A stretch of DNA of 64,000 nucleotides from Pseudomonas zanjanensis (lineage in GTDB: Bacteria; Pseudomonadota; Gammaproteobacteria; Pseudomonadales; Pseudomonadaceae): positions 1,550,001-1,614,000 of the forward strand of contig NZ_JABWRB020000001.1 of NCBI RefSeq assembly GCF_014268745.2, written 5' to 3'. The notes under the pieces were generated by a model that saw only the letters and a program-made list of their open reading frames with translations, searched no databases and was not told the origin of the DNA. Positions within the stretch are counted from its first letter, which is position 1. The number at the start of each line of letters is the position of its first letter. A program made the translations under genes and the position numbers. Of the stretch, positions 34,827-45,400 are shown one piece after another.

Positions 34827-34976
34827 TGTGGCGAGGGAGCTTGCTCCCGCTGGGCTGCGCAGCAGCCCTCAAAACGGCCATCGCGGTGTTTCAGGTTGAT
34901 TGTGGGCAGCTTCCTTGGGGCTGCTGCGCAGCCCAGCGGGAGCAAGCTCCCTCGCCACAAAAGCTCCCTCGCCACA
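34827..34976. repeat. Second-class REP pair inside the brabantamide operon
   Basis: It has the same architecture as 22869-23002: outer arms tgtggcgagggagcttgctc and complement, inner ctgggctgcgcagcag palindromes. It fills most of the 282-bp gap between the glycosyltransferase (stop at 35011) and the NRPS (start at 34728). No separate promoter is evident in the gap. Confidence 0.92.
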
Positions 34977-35010
34977 GGTCTGTCGACGGCCTCCACTCAT
35001 CGACTCGTGA

Positions 35011-36276
35011 TTACGCGACGCGATACGTGGCGGCTCTGCGGGCGACGGCCTCCACTTGCAGCGCTGCCGCTTCGCGGGCGCTGTCGCCAGGAGGCATCAG
35101 TTGGCTGTAGCGGTCGCAACTGGCGCGTACCTCATGACTGTTGAGCACCGTGTCCAGGGCCGTCGCCAATGACTCGGCGCAGGCCGGTGCGAAGACTTGC
35201 AAGCCGCACCCCAGGCGCTGCATTCGCGCTGCATTGTCGAAATGGTCATGGGCAAATGGCGTGACGATCTGTGGCACCCCGGCGGCGATTGCCAAGGCCG
35301 TGGTCCCGACGCCGCCGTGATGCACCAGGGCCGCTGTGTGGGGCAGGATGCGGCTCATGGGGACATAAGGCCTGACCAGGATCCTGCCGTCGCTGGACAA
35401 CGAGGGGTCTACCGCCTGGCTGGTCAGGAACACGCCGCGGCGGTCGATCGACTTCAGCGCTTGGGCCGCAGCGGCGAAATACTGTGCGGCATTGACCGTC
35501 GTCGAACCCGGGGTAAACACCACCGGCGGGGCCACGCTCAAAAAGTCGTCCAGTTCGGCGTCTGGCGCCTCGAAGCCGGACTCATCGAATAACGGGAACC
35601 CGGTCAGTACCGTCTGGGCAGGCCAGTCTTGTTGGATCGGGGCGAACCAGTCCGCAAACAATCCCAACACCCGGTCAGGCGAGGAAATCCACCGACTGAT
35701 GATGCGCTTGACCGGGGGTAAGCCCAATTCGCGGCGGAAGCTGTTGAGCTCAGGCTTCATGAGCCGATCGAGGAAGGCATGTTCGATGACCCCCAGTAGC
35801 AGGCGCCTCAAGGGATACGGTACGAAGGTTGGCAGGTTCGTTCCCGGTGGATGGACGGGGCGCGCAAGGGGCGACCAGATGGCGAACGGTGTGACCTGGC
35901 CTGTGACCAGTGGGATGCCGTGCCGTTCCTGAAGCAGGCGGGCGGAAAACGCCCACAACGAACCCAGCATGACGGTGTCGTCGTCGCATGCCTGTTCCAG
36001 TAGCCGATACTGTTCGCGCAACGTGCCGCCGACGGTTTTCCATAGGGTGGGCAGTGACGTGCGCGGATGCCACAGCGCCGGGTCAGCCATGACGGCTCGA
36101 TATTCCTCGCGGGTGCCCAGGGGCAGGAACTTGAAGCCGCAGCGCTCGATCACCGGCGCGAACACCGCGCTGGCGCAAAAGGTTATCCGATGCCCGCGCG
36201 CGGCGAGGGTACGGCCGATCCCGATAAATGGGTGAACGTCACCGGCTGAGCCGATGGCCGTAATGATCACATGCAT
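35011..36276 (-). CDS. braB: RhlB-like glycosyltransferase (GT1 family), brabantamide-type (BraB-like)
   Basis: From the ATG at 36276 (MHVIITAIGSAGDVHPFIG), with a GGGAG site just upstream, the protein is 421 residues. An in-frame ATG 63 bp further up lacks such a site. It resembles rhamnosyltransferase RhlB over its length: GSAGDVHPFIGIGRTLAARG near the start, VMLGSLWAFSARL, WFAPIQQDWP, TGFPLFDESG, VFTPGSTTVN, and the nucleotide-sugar motif VHHGGVGTTALAIAAGVPQIV near 345 (HGGVGT as core). It probably transfers a deoxysugar such as rhamnose from dTDP-sugar to the hydroxy-acyl chain of the lipodipeptide. It is the first gene of the braB-braA-braC operon, with the conserved 50-bp element 110 bp upstream. 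Sugar identity is inference. Confidence 0.88.
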   Translation of the reverse strand: MHVIITAIGSAGDVHPFIGIGRTLAARGHRITFCASAVFAPVIERCGFKFLPLGTREEYRAVMADPALWHPRTSLPTLWKTVGGTLREQYRLLEQACDDDTVMLGSLWAFSARLLQERHGIPLVTGQVTPFAIWSPLARPVHPPGTNLPTFVPYPLRRLLLGVIEHAFLDRLMKPELNSFRRELGLPPVKRIISRWISSPDRVLGLFADWFAPIQQDWPAQTVLTGFPLFDESGFEAPDAELDDFLSVAPPVVFTPGSTTVNAAQYFAAAAQALKSIDRRGVFLTSQAVDPSLSSDGRILVRPYVPMSRILPHTAALVHHGGVGTTALAIAAGVPQIVTPFAHDHFDNAARMQRLGCGLQVFAPACAESLATALDTVLNSHEVRASCDRYSQLMPPGDSAREAAALQVEAVARRAATYRVA

Positions 36277-36360
36277 AAGGCTCCCTTTTAGAGTGATCGT
36301 GCGATGGGTGACAGTCCTGACCGGCGGGCGATCGGACATCGCCTGTGGATTCCGTCCACA

Positions 36361-36435
36361 GAAACGATTCAGCTTGAGGGGTTATTTAAGCGGTTGCAGG
36401 TAGGAAGCGTCTGTAGCGGAAAACGGGGACATTCC
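36361..36435 (-). promoter_or_regulatory. Conserved upstream element, copy 2 (upstream of braB)
   Basis: This partner of 25741-25815 has 42 of 50 bases identical over 36386-36435. On the minus strand it has ATGTCCCCGTTTTCCGCTACA, then TTCCTACCTGCAACCGCTTAA. The half-sites TGTCCCC and CGCTACA around GTTTTC resemble a syr-syp-box-like dyad. It lies about 110 bp before the braB ATG, between that gene and the REP array, marking a likely separate transcription start for the brabantamide operon. Confidence 0.68.
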
Positions 36436-36497
36436 AGCCCGCAGATCAGGGGGTGAAACCTTGTGGTGAATGCAAAACTCATCACACCCCAGATTCC

Positions 36498-36945
36498 CTG
36501 TGGGAGCGAGCCTGCTCGCGATAGCGGTGGGTCAGCTTGCATCAGCATTGACTGTGCCGCCGCCTTCGCGAGCAGGCTCGCTCCCACAAGGGGCTTGTGG
36601 TGAATTACCAAATTCCATCAACACCCAGAATCCCTGTGGGAGCGAGCCTGCTCGCGATAGCGGTGGGTCAGCTTGCAACGATGCCGAATGTGCCGCCGCC
36701 ATCGCGAGCAAGCCCGCTCCCACAAGGGGCTTGTGGTGAATTACCAAATTCCATCAACACCCAGATTCCCTGTGGGAGCGAGCCTGCTCGCGAAAGCGGT
36801 GGGTCAGCTTGCAACGATGCTGAATGTGCCGCCGCCTTCGCGAGCAAGCCCGCTCCCACAAGGGGCTTGTGGTGAATTACCAAATTCCATCAACACCCAG
36901 AATCCCTGTGGGAGCGGGCTTGCTCGCGAAAGCGGTGGGTTGGCT
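36498..36945. repeat. Second tandem BIME array: three REP pairs plus one half, ~136-bp period
   Basis: REP pairs begin near 36498, 36634 and 36770, and a single left arm near 36906, all spaced 136 bp. The arms (tgtgggagcgagcctgctcg) match those of the 12.3-13.5 kb array, but the linker differs (aggggcttgtggtgaattac ... catcaacaccc). It separates the mycin synthetase genes from the brabantamide operon. Confidence 0.93.
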
Positions 36946-36954
36946 TCCACATCC

Positions 36955-36989
36955 TGGGCTGCCCAGCGAATCGCTCGCAGGACAGCCCA
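36955..36989 (-). terminator. Imperfect hairpin after the large NRPS gene
   Basis: Inverted repeat tgggctg / cagccca with an imperfect inner stem, 7 bp beyond the NRPS stop in the direction of transcription. There is no T-run, so it may be a transcript-stabilising or Rho-related structure. Confidence 0.35.
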
Positions 36990-36995
36990 AACCGG

Positions 36996-39480
36996 TTATG
37001 ACGTGGCGACTGCTTTCAAGGCCAGGGACATCGCCTCGCCCAGCTTGGCCACATGGGGCGCCTTGACCAGTGTGTTGTGGGTGCCGGGCAGTGGCGTCAC
37101 GCTCACCTGGTCGGCCAGCAACGCACGCCAGCCCAGGGTCGGGTCGCTGCGTTGCTGTTCGCTCGCGGTGAACAGCGACACCTTGAGCGGGGTGGGTGGG
37201 CTGACGTAGGCGCCGATGGCGAGTCGCATCCGATAAGCCACTTGCAGATGCGTGCGCAGCAGGACGGCGTCGATGTCGTGTGGCAACTCCTCCGGTAGCA
37301 GGCGGTGGCTGGTGCACAGCGTCAGCATGGCGTCGATGTCCGAGTGTTCCGCCAGCGCGGTCAGTTGCTGCAACAATCCTGGATCGACCTGCTCGGGCAA
37401 CCAGGCCATCAGGAACTGCGCTTCACTGATCGATTGTTCGGGCACCGGATCCGGGCGCGCCGACGCATCGATGATGCCGAGGAACTCCACGGCCTCACCA
37501 CCGGCTTGCAGTTGACGGGCCATTTCATAGGCGATCAGGCCACCGGCCGACCAGCCGGCGATCCGGTACGGACCTTGTGGCTGGAGCTGACGGATGGCCG
37601 TCAGGTAACGCCTTGCCATGGCCGGCACATCGGACAGCGGTGCCTCGCCGGCCACCAAGCCACTGGCTGCCAAGCCATAGACCGGTACCTGGGGATCGAG
37701 CGCTGGCGCCAGGTCCCGCGCATACTGCACTTCGCCGCCCAAGGGATGGACCAGATACAAGGGGCGCTGGGAACCCGTACGGCGGATCGGCACCAGATTG
37801 CGCTGGGCACCCGGCCGGGATTGGCCGTCGAGGGTCCTGGCGAAACCGGCGATGGTCGGCTCGACGAACAGGTCGCGCACGCCGATCGGTTTACCGAGGA
37901 CTTTGCGCAGGCGAGAGGCCATTTGCACCGCCATCAGCGAAATGCCGCCGAGGCTGAAGAAGTCGTCGTGGCGACTGATTCGCTCCTGTTTGAACAGGTC
38001 CTGCCAGAGGGCCGCAATGGCGATCTCGGTGTCGCCTTGAGGCGCTTCATAAGGCAACGGCGCAGGGCCGTCTTCGACAGTGGCGGGTTGGACGATGGCA
38101 TTGGCCGAGCGCACCAGCGGCGGCGTGTTTTGCAACAACTGGCCGATGGATTGCTGTGGATCGCTCACCAGGTTTTCCAAGACGCTGGCAAAGAGTCCGG
38201 CGATGTTCTGCACGGTGGCGATGTCGAACAGATCGTTGGCGTATTGCAGGCTGCCACCGATGCGCTCGCCATTGTCGATCAGCGACAGTGACAGGTCGAA
38301 CTGCGTGGTGTTGTGCGGGCTGGCCAGGGTTTGCACTTCAAGCCCTGGCAGTTGCAGCGGCGCCGGTGGCGTGTTGTCCAGGCTCAACATCACCTGGAAC
38401 AACGGGCTGTGGCTCATGCTGCGCGTCGGTTGCAGGGCGCTCACCACCTGCTCGAAAGGCAGGTCCTGGTGATTGTACGCAGCCAGGGTCAGGTCCTTGA
38501 TTCGCCCCAGCAGTTCGTCGACGCGGGTGTCGCGCTCGGTGGTGACTCGCAACGCCAGGGTGTTGGCGAAGAAACCGATCAATGCCTCCAGCTCCGGACG
38601 CTGACGGTTGGCCACCGGTGTGCCGACCACCACATCGTGTTGGCCGCTCAGATGACTCATCAGCACCGACCAGCCCGCTAGCAAGACCATGAACAACGTG
38701 GTGCCCCGGGCCTGGCTGAACGTACGCAGGTCGGCGCTGAGGGCGGGTGAAAAGCCGCACTCGATGATGCCGCCGGTATAGCGCTGGATCGCCGGGCGCG
38801 GACGGTCCAGCGGCAGGTTCAGCAGCACGGGTGCGCCTTTCAGGTGTTGCCGCCAGAAGTCGATCTGCGCTTGCAGCGCCGGGCCTTCAAGGGATTGTCG
38901 TTGCCAGGCGGCATAGTCCACGTACTGCAACGCCAGGGGCGGCAACGGGTCTTTCTGGCCTTGGGTGAAGGCGTTGTAGAGCACGCTGACCTCACGGGCC
39001 AGCACGCTGTTGGACCAACCGTCGGAAACGATGTGGTGCAAGGTGATGAACAGCACATGTTCGTCATCGGCCAATTGCACCAGGTGGCCGCGCAGCAGTG
39101 GTCCGCTGTGCAAGTCGAACAGTTGCGTGGCGTTGACCTGGCCGAGGTGCTCAAGGGTGGCCTGGCGTTCAGCGGGGGCGATGGTGCGCAGGTCCTGCTG
39201 CTCCAACCGGAAGCCATAGTCGGCCGGCGCGATTTTTTGCAAGGGCTCGTCGTCCACCAGCTCGAACCGCGTGCGCAAGGTTTCGTGACGCGCTACCAGG
39301 CGGTCGAGGGTCGCTTGCAACGCCGGTTTATCTAGTGTTCCCTTCAGGCTCAAGGCCAGTGGCAGGTGATAGGCCGCGCCCGCCGCGTGATCCAAATGAT
39401 CGAGGAACCACAACCGCTGTTGCGAGAAGGACAACGGCAGGCGCCCGGCGCGATTGGCCAAGGGAATCGACACGGCCTCG
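36996..39480 (-). other. NRPS module 9: C-T-TE, no adenylation domain
   Basis: The C domain has an intact HHIVSDGW (near 39030). About 100 residues after it comes a T domain (FFSLGGISLMAVQM, near 37945), with nothing between that could be an A domain. The thioesterase (HPLGGEV, GWSAGGLIAYEM, near 37550) follows. This is the SyrE-type arrangement, where a stand-alone A-T protein loads Thr, a non-haem iron halogenase chlorinates it and an acyltransferase moves it to this T domain. Confidence 0.85.
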
Positions 39481-42400
39481 GTGGGCGAGGCCGCGTGTAC
39501 CAGGGCGGCGAGGCCACGCACGGTCGGCGCGTCGAACAGTTCGCGCAGGGTCAGCCGTGCGCCCAGCTTGCGCCGCAGCCGCGACAGCAGTTGCACGGCG
39601 AGCAGCGAATGGCCACCGAGTTCAAGGAAACCGTCGTGACGACCGACCTGGTCCAGGTGCAGCAAACCTTTCCAGATCTCGGCAATGGCGATTTCGGTGT
39701 CGCCCTGGGGCGCCTCGTAGGTTTTACTGGCCAGGGAGTCCTGGCCGGGGGCCGGCAAGGCGCGGCGATCGAGCTTGCCGTTGGCGGTCAGGGGCAGGGC
39801 ATCGAGGTGGACGAAGGCGCTGGGCACCATGTACTCCGGCAGGCCGCTCAGCAACGCGCTACGCAGTTGCTCGGCCGGGATCGGTTCACCGCAGACATAG
39901 GCGACCAGCCGCTTGCTGTCCCCATCGCCTTGGCTGTCCTCCCGGGCGATGACGACGGCCTCGCGGATACCTGGATAGGCCACCAGGGCGTTCTCGATTT
40001 CCCCCAACTCGATGCGGAAGCCACGGATCTTCACCTGGAAATCATTGCGCCCCAGGTACTCCAGCGTGCCGTCGGCCAACCAGCGACCGAGGTCGCCGGT
40101 CTTGTACAGTCGTGCGTTCGGCGCGGTGCTGAACGGGTCGGCAATAAAACGCTCGGCGCTCAGTTCCGCTCGGTTCAGGTAACCCCGGGCCACGCCGGCG
40201 CCGCCAATGTGCAGCTCGCCAGCCACGCCCAACGGCGTCGGTTCCCCACGGGCATCGAGCACATGCACTTGGACGTTGGCAATCGGCCGGCCAATGCTCG
40301 GGCGTTCGCCGAGGTCGCGGATCAAGTCGATGGTGGCGTCCACCGTGCATTCGGTCGGGCCGTACATGTTGTAGAAACGGATGCTCGGGCAGTCGCGCAA
40401 CTTCGTCCAGGTCGCGGCATTGATCGCCTCGCCGCCGAGCAGCACGCTCACCGGTTGGTAGCGGCTGCGTTCCAGCAGGCCGGCGGCGAGCAGGGTATCG
40501 AGCTGCGATGGCGTGGAGTCGAAGGCGTGCACCTGATGCTGTTCGAGGAAGTCCAGCAACTCGTGGCCGCTGGCGCGGATCAGTTGCGGGATGATCACCA
40601 GTCGATGGCCGGAGAACAGCTGGGAAATGCCCTTGATCGACATGTCGAAGAAGAACCCGGCGTTCAGCGCCACGGTGGCCGGGCTCGGACAGTACTGGTG
40701 GGTGGTGCGGGTCAGCACTTGCCAGAAGTTGAACACCGAACGGTGTTCGACCATCACGCCCTTGGACTGGCCGGTGGAACCGGAGGTGTAGATCACATAG
40801 GCCAGGTGTTCGGCGGTGAGGCCCGCTACCTGCGGGTTGGTATCGAAGTCCGGATCATCGACGGCCAGCAGCGAGTCGCGGGTATCAAGCAACAGCAGCG
40901 GGAGCTCGCCCGCTGGCAACGACAGGGCTGACTGGGTCAACAGCGCCCGTGGTTGGCTGTCCTGGAGCATGAAGGCCATGCGCTCGGCGGGATGGGCCGG
41001 GTCGATGGGCACGTAGGCGGCGCCAGCCTTGAGCACGCCGAGCAGGCCAACGATCATGTCCAGGCTGCGCTCGGCACAGACGGCGACACGCTGATCGGGC
41101 TCGACACCGAGGGCGAGCAACTGCCGGGCCAGGTGGTTGGCGCGGCGATTGAGCTGGCGGTAGGTCAGTTGCTGTTCTTCGCAGACCAGGGCCACGGCGT
41201 CGGGGTTGGCCTGGACCTGGGTTTCGAACAGGTGATGGATCGGTTGCGCGGCGCCGAAATCGCTGGAGGTGCGGTTGAAGTCCGTCAGCAGCAATTGCCG
41301 CTCGCTGGCGGGCAGCACGTCCAATTGGCTGGCGAGGCGTTCCGGGGCCTGTTCCAGGGCTTCGACCAATGCGCCCACGGCGTGGGCGAGATAATCGGCG
41401 ATGCGTTGCGGGTCGATACCGGTGATGGATTGGGCGGTCAGGGAGAACCCGTCGCCCACATTCGCCACGGCAATTTCGATGGGGTAGTTGGTGCGGGTTT
41501 CGGAGGCGATGAAATGCATGCCTTCGTGGTCGCCCATGTCCTCGACGTTTTCCCCGGACGCGTTCACCAGGTCGCCATGGCGGCAGTTGAGGATCACCGT
41601 GAACAAAGGCAACGAGGCATCCACCGCACTGCAACGCTGGGCCAGGGCCAGGGACGCCTGTTCGTGGGTCAGTAATTCACTCAGTTGCTGGTAGGCGTCG
41701 CGGACAATGTCGCCGACGGTGTTTTGCTGCAGGCGAATGCGCATCGGCAGGGTGTTGATGAACATTCCCAATGCGTGGTCGGCACCGGCGGTGCCTTGGG
41801 AGCGGCCCGACAGCACCGTGCCGAAGATCCCGTCGTCGCGTCCGCTGGTTGCCGCCACCACCAGGCCCCAGGCCGCATGGAACAGCACGGAGGTGGGCAC
41901 GCCTTGCTGGCGTGCCATGCGATGCACCTGGGCGCTGAGCGCGTCGCCCAGGTGTTTCACGGCGCGCTTGATCCCGGCGCCGTTGCCTCGGACATCCAGC
42001 ACGCCGTAAGGCGCGGTGGTGGCGTCGACATCGGCCAGCAAGCGACGGAAATAGGCTTCGTGATCGGCCTGGGACACGCTGGCGGCCTGGGCGATGAAGT
42101 TACGATAAGGCTGGGAGGGCGGCAGGCTGTCGGCCTGACCGGCCAGGATCGCCTGAATTTCCAGCATGATCAGGCGCAAGGTGACGTTATCGCTGACCAG
42201 GTGATGGTCGAGCAACGCCAGCAACCATTGGGCCTGGGGCTCGTCGTAGATGATGTACGCCGCGATCAGCGGCGCTCGCTGCAAGTCGAGTCGCAAGTGA
42301 TGGGTGTCGGTATGTTCGCGCAGGATCCGCAGGGCGTCTTCGCCGGGGAAACAGTCCAAAGTCACCACCGGCAGTTGCGCCTGGCGATGCACCACTTGCA

Positions 42401-45400
42401 CCGGCTGCGGCAAGCCGTGCCAGCGCAAGGCAGTGCGCAGGATGTCATGACGGTCGATGACCACCTGCACGGCGGCAAGGAAGTCGTCGAGCACCTGGCG
42501 ACGGCTGAACGTCACCACGGTGCGCATCAGGTAGGCGTCGCCTTCGGACTGCAACAAGTGGTGGAACAGGATGCCTTCCTGCAGCGACGACAGCGGGTAG
42601 ATGTCCTGTACGTTGGCGGCCCCGCCCGGCACGTCGGCGACGATCTGCTCGATTTCCCCCTGGGTGAGGGTCACCAGCGGCAGCATCTGCGGTTCGATGG
42701 CCGTGCAGTCGGCCGGGATCAGGTTGTCCGGGACGACCCGTTGGGCGTTGCTGCCACCGGCCAGGACCGTGGCCATGGCCTTGAGGGTCGGCGCGGCAAA
42801 CACCGTGCGAACATCCAATTGCAGGTCGGCCTGGCGCAGGCGCTCGATCAGGCTGATGACCAGGAACGAGTGGCCCCCCAGTTCGAAGAAGTGATCCTGG
42901 CGACCCACCCGTTCAACCCCGAGCAGTTCCTGCCAGGCGTTGGCCAGGGTGCGTTCGATGTCGCCCAGGGGCGCTTCGTAGTGCTGGCTCGCGGCGGCGG
43001 ACAAGTCCGGCGCCGGCAAGGCATTGCGGTCGAGCTTGCCATTGGTGGTCAACGGCCAGGCGTCCAGGGTCACGAAGGCGCTGGGCAGCATGTGTTCGGC
43101 CAGCACGTCGGCCAGTTGGCTACGCAGCGCCGAAGACTCAAGGACGCCGCCGTCGTGGGCGATCAGGTACGCCACCAGGCGTTTGTCGCCAGGCGAGTCC
43201 TCACGCACGATCACCAGGGCTTCGCGCACGTGTGGCAGGGCCAGCAGTTGGGCTTCGATTTCCCCCAGCTCGATGCGGAAACCACGGATCTTGATTTGCG
43301 AATCGTTGCGGCCCACGTAGACGACACCGCCGTCGGCGCGGTAGCGGGCGATGTCACCGGTGCGATACAAGCGTGCGCCGGGCGTTGCGGCATAGGGATC
43401 GTTGATGAACCGCTCGGCATTGAGGGCGTCACGGTTCAGGTAATGCCGGGCCACCCCCGCGCCGCCGATGTAGATCTCGCCATTGACGCCCACTGGCACC
43501 GGTTGCTGGTACTCATCGAGGATGCGCAGGCACAGGTCGGGCAGGGGCGGGCCGATCAGGCTGGGCGCGCCGCTGTCGATTTCCATTTGGCTGATTGGGT
43601 AATACGTGGCGTGCACGGTGATTTCGGTGATCCCGTACATGTTCACCAGACGGGTGCGCGACAGGGCGGTGCGCGCGGTCCAGGGCCGCAGGCTGCGAAA
43701 ATCCAAGGCCTCGCCGCCGAAGATCACTTCACGCAGGGCATGTTCCTGGTCGCTGCGCTCGCGGGCTTCGATGAACTGGCGGAAGGCGCTCGGCGTCTGG
43801 TTCAGGACGGTGACCCGCTGCTGGCAGACCAGCCCGTAGAAATCATCGGGCGAACGCGCCACCTCGCTGGGCACGATCACCAGCTTGCCGCCGTAGCTCA
43901 GCGCGCCCCAGATTTCCCAGACCGAGAAATCGAAGGCAAAGGAATGGAACAGGGTCCAGACATCGTCGCGACCGAAATCGAACAGCCCGGCGGTGGTGTC
44001 GAACAGCCGCGCGACATTGCCGTGTTCCACCAGCACGCCCTTGGGCAGTCCGGTGGAACCCGAGGTGTAGATGACGTAGGCCAGGTGCCGCGACGTCAGG
44101 CCCAGGGTATCGGCATCGGGGTTGTGGTCCAGGGATGCATCGGCTCGATCATCGGCGGCAACGTAATCGACCAGGTCCACCACCGGCACTTGATGTTCAG
44201 GCAAGGCGTCGAGGCAGGCCGATTGCGCCAACAAGGCCACCGGCGCGCTGTCCGCCAGCAGATAGCCGAGGCGTTCGCTGGGGTAGGCCGGGTCCAGCGG
44301 CACGTAGGCACCGCCGGCCTTGAGCACGGCCAGTACCGCGCAGACCATTTCCACCCCGCGCCGGGCCAGGATCGCGACTCGGTCATCAGGGCGTACGCCC
44401 TGGGCGAGCAACGCCTGGGCGATGCGGTTGGCCCGGCGGTTGAGGTCTTGATAGCTCAGTTGCTGTTCGCCAAACACCAAGGCGATGGCCTGGGGGTGAG
44501 CGGCGGCGAATTGTTCGAAGCGCTGGTGGATCAGCCAACTGGGAGCGCATGTTGCCTTGGGCGGCAGCGTCGCCGGCGAGGCCTGGCGCTGTGCCGGGCT
44601 GAGCAACGGCAGGCTGAGCACCGGTTGTTCGTCCGCTTCGACCAGCGCCTCCAGCAGCGTTTGGAAATGCTGGGCAAAACGCTCCACGGTGGAACGCTCG
44701 AACAGGTCGCTGGCGTATTCGATCACCCCGGCCAGGGTGCCGCCGTCGTTGCCCAGGGTCAGCATCAAGTCGAATTGCGCGGTTTCATGGGCCTGGGCCA
44801 CAGGCATCAGGGTCAGCCCGGGCAGGCTCAGTTCACCGCCGCCCGGGGTGTTGTCCAGTGACAGGGCGACCTGGCACAGCGGGTTGTGGCTCAGCGAACG
44901 CGGCGGTTGCACGGCTTCGATGACTTGTTCGAAGGGAATGTCCTGGTTTTCGTAGGCCGCCAGCGTCGTTTGTTTGATCTGTTCGAGCAGCGCTAGCACG
45001 CTCGGGTTCTCCGTCAGGTTCACCCGCAGGGCCAGGGTGTTGACGAAGAAACCGATGAGGTTTTCGGTTTCGGTGCGCCCGCGGTTGGCGGTCGGCACAC
45101 CGATGACCACGTCGCGCTCGTTACCCAGGCGCGCCATGAGCACCGACCAGGCGCTGAGCAACGCCATGAACAAGGTGACGTTGTGCTGTTGGCAGAAGCG
45201 TTCCAGGCGTTCGCGCAAGGCCGGGGCGATCACCACCGGGACGTCGCCGCCGCGATAACTTTGCATCGCCGGACGCGGGCGGTCGGTGGGCAAGGACAGC
45301 AAGGCCGGGGCGCCGCCGAGGTGCTCGCGCCAGAAATCCGCCTGGCGGTTGAGGCGTTCACCGTTCAGGGCCTGGTGTTGCCAGGCCGCGTAGTCGGCGT

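Noticed and set aside
36996-39480. Broken module from an assembly or frameshift error (missing A domain)
   Set aside because: The frame is intact and the C-to-T join is smooth; the same A-less terminal module is characteristic of SyrE-type synthetases.
41685-44861. Plus-strand ORF of 1058 residues
   Set aside because: Antisense shadow of NRPS modules 7-8; repetitive composition dictated by the opposite strand and no family features.
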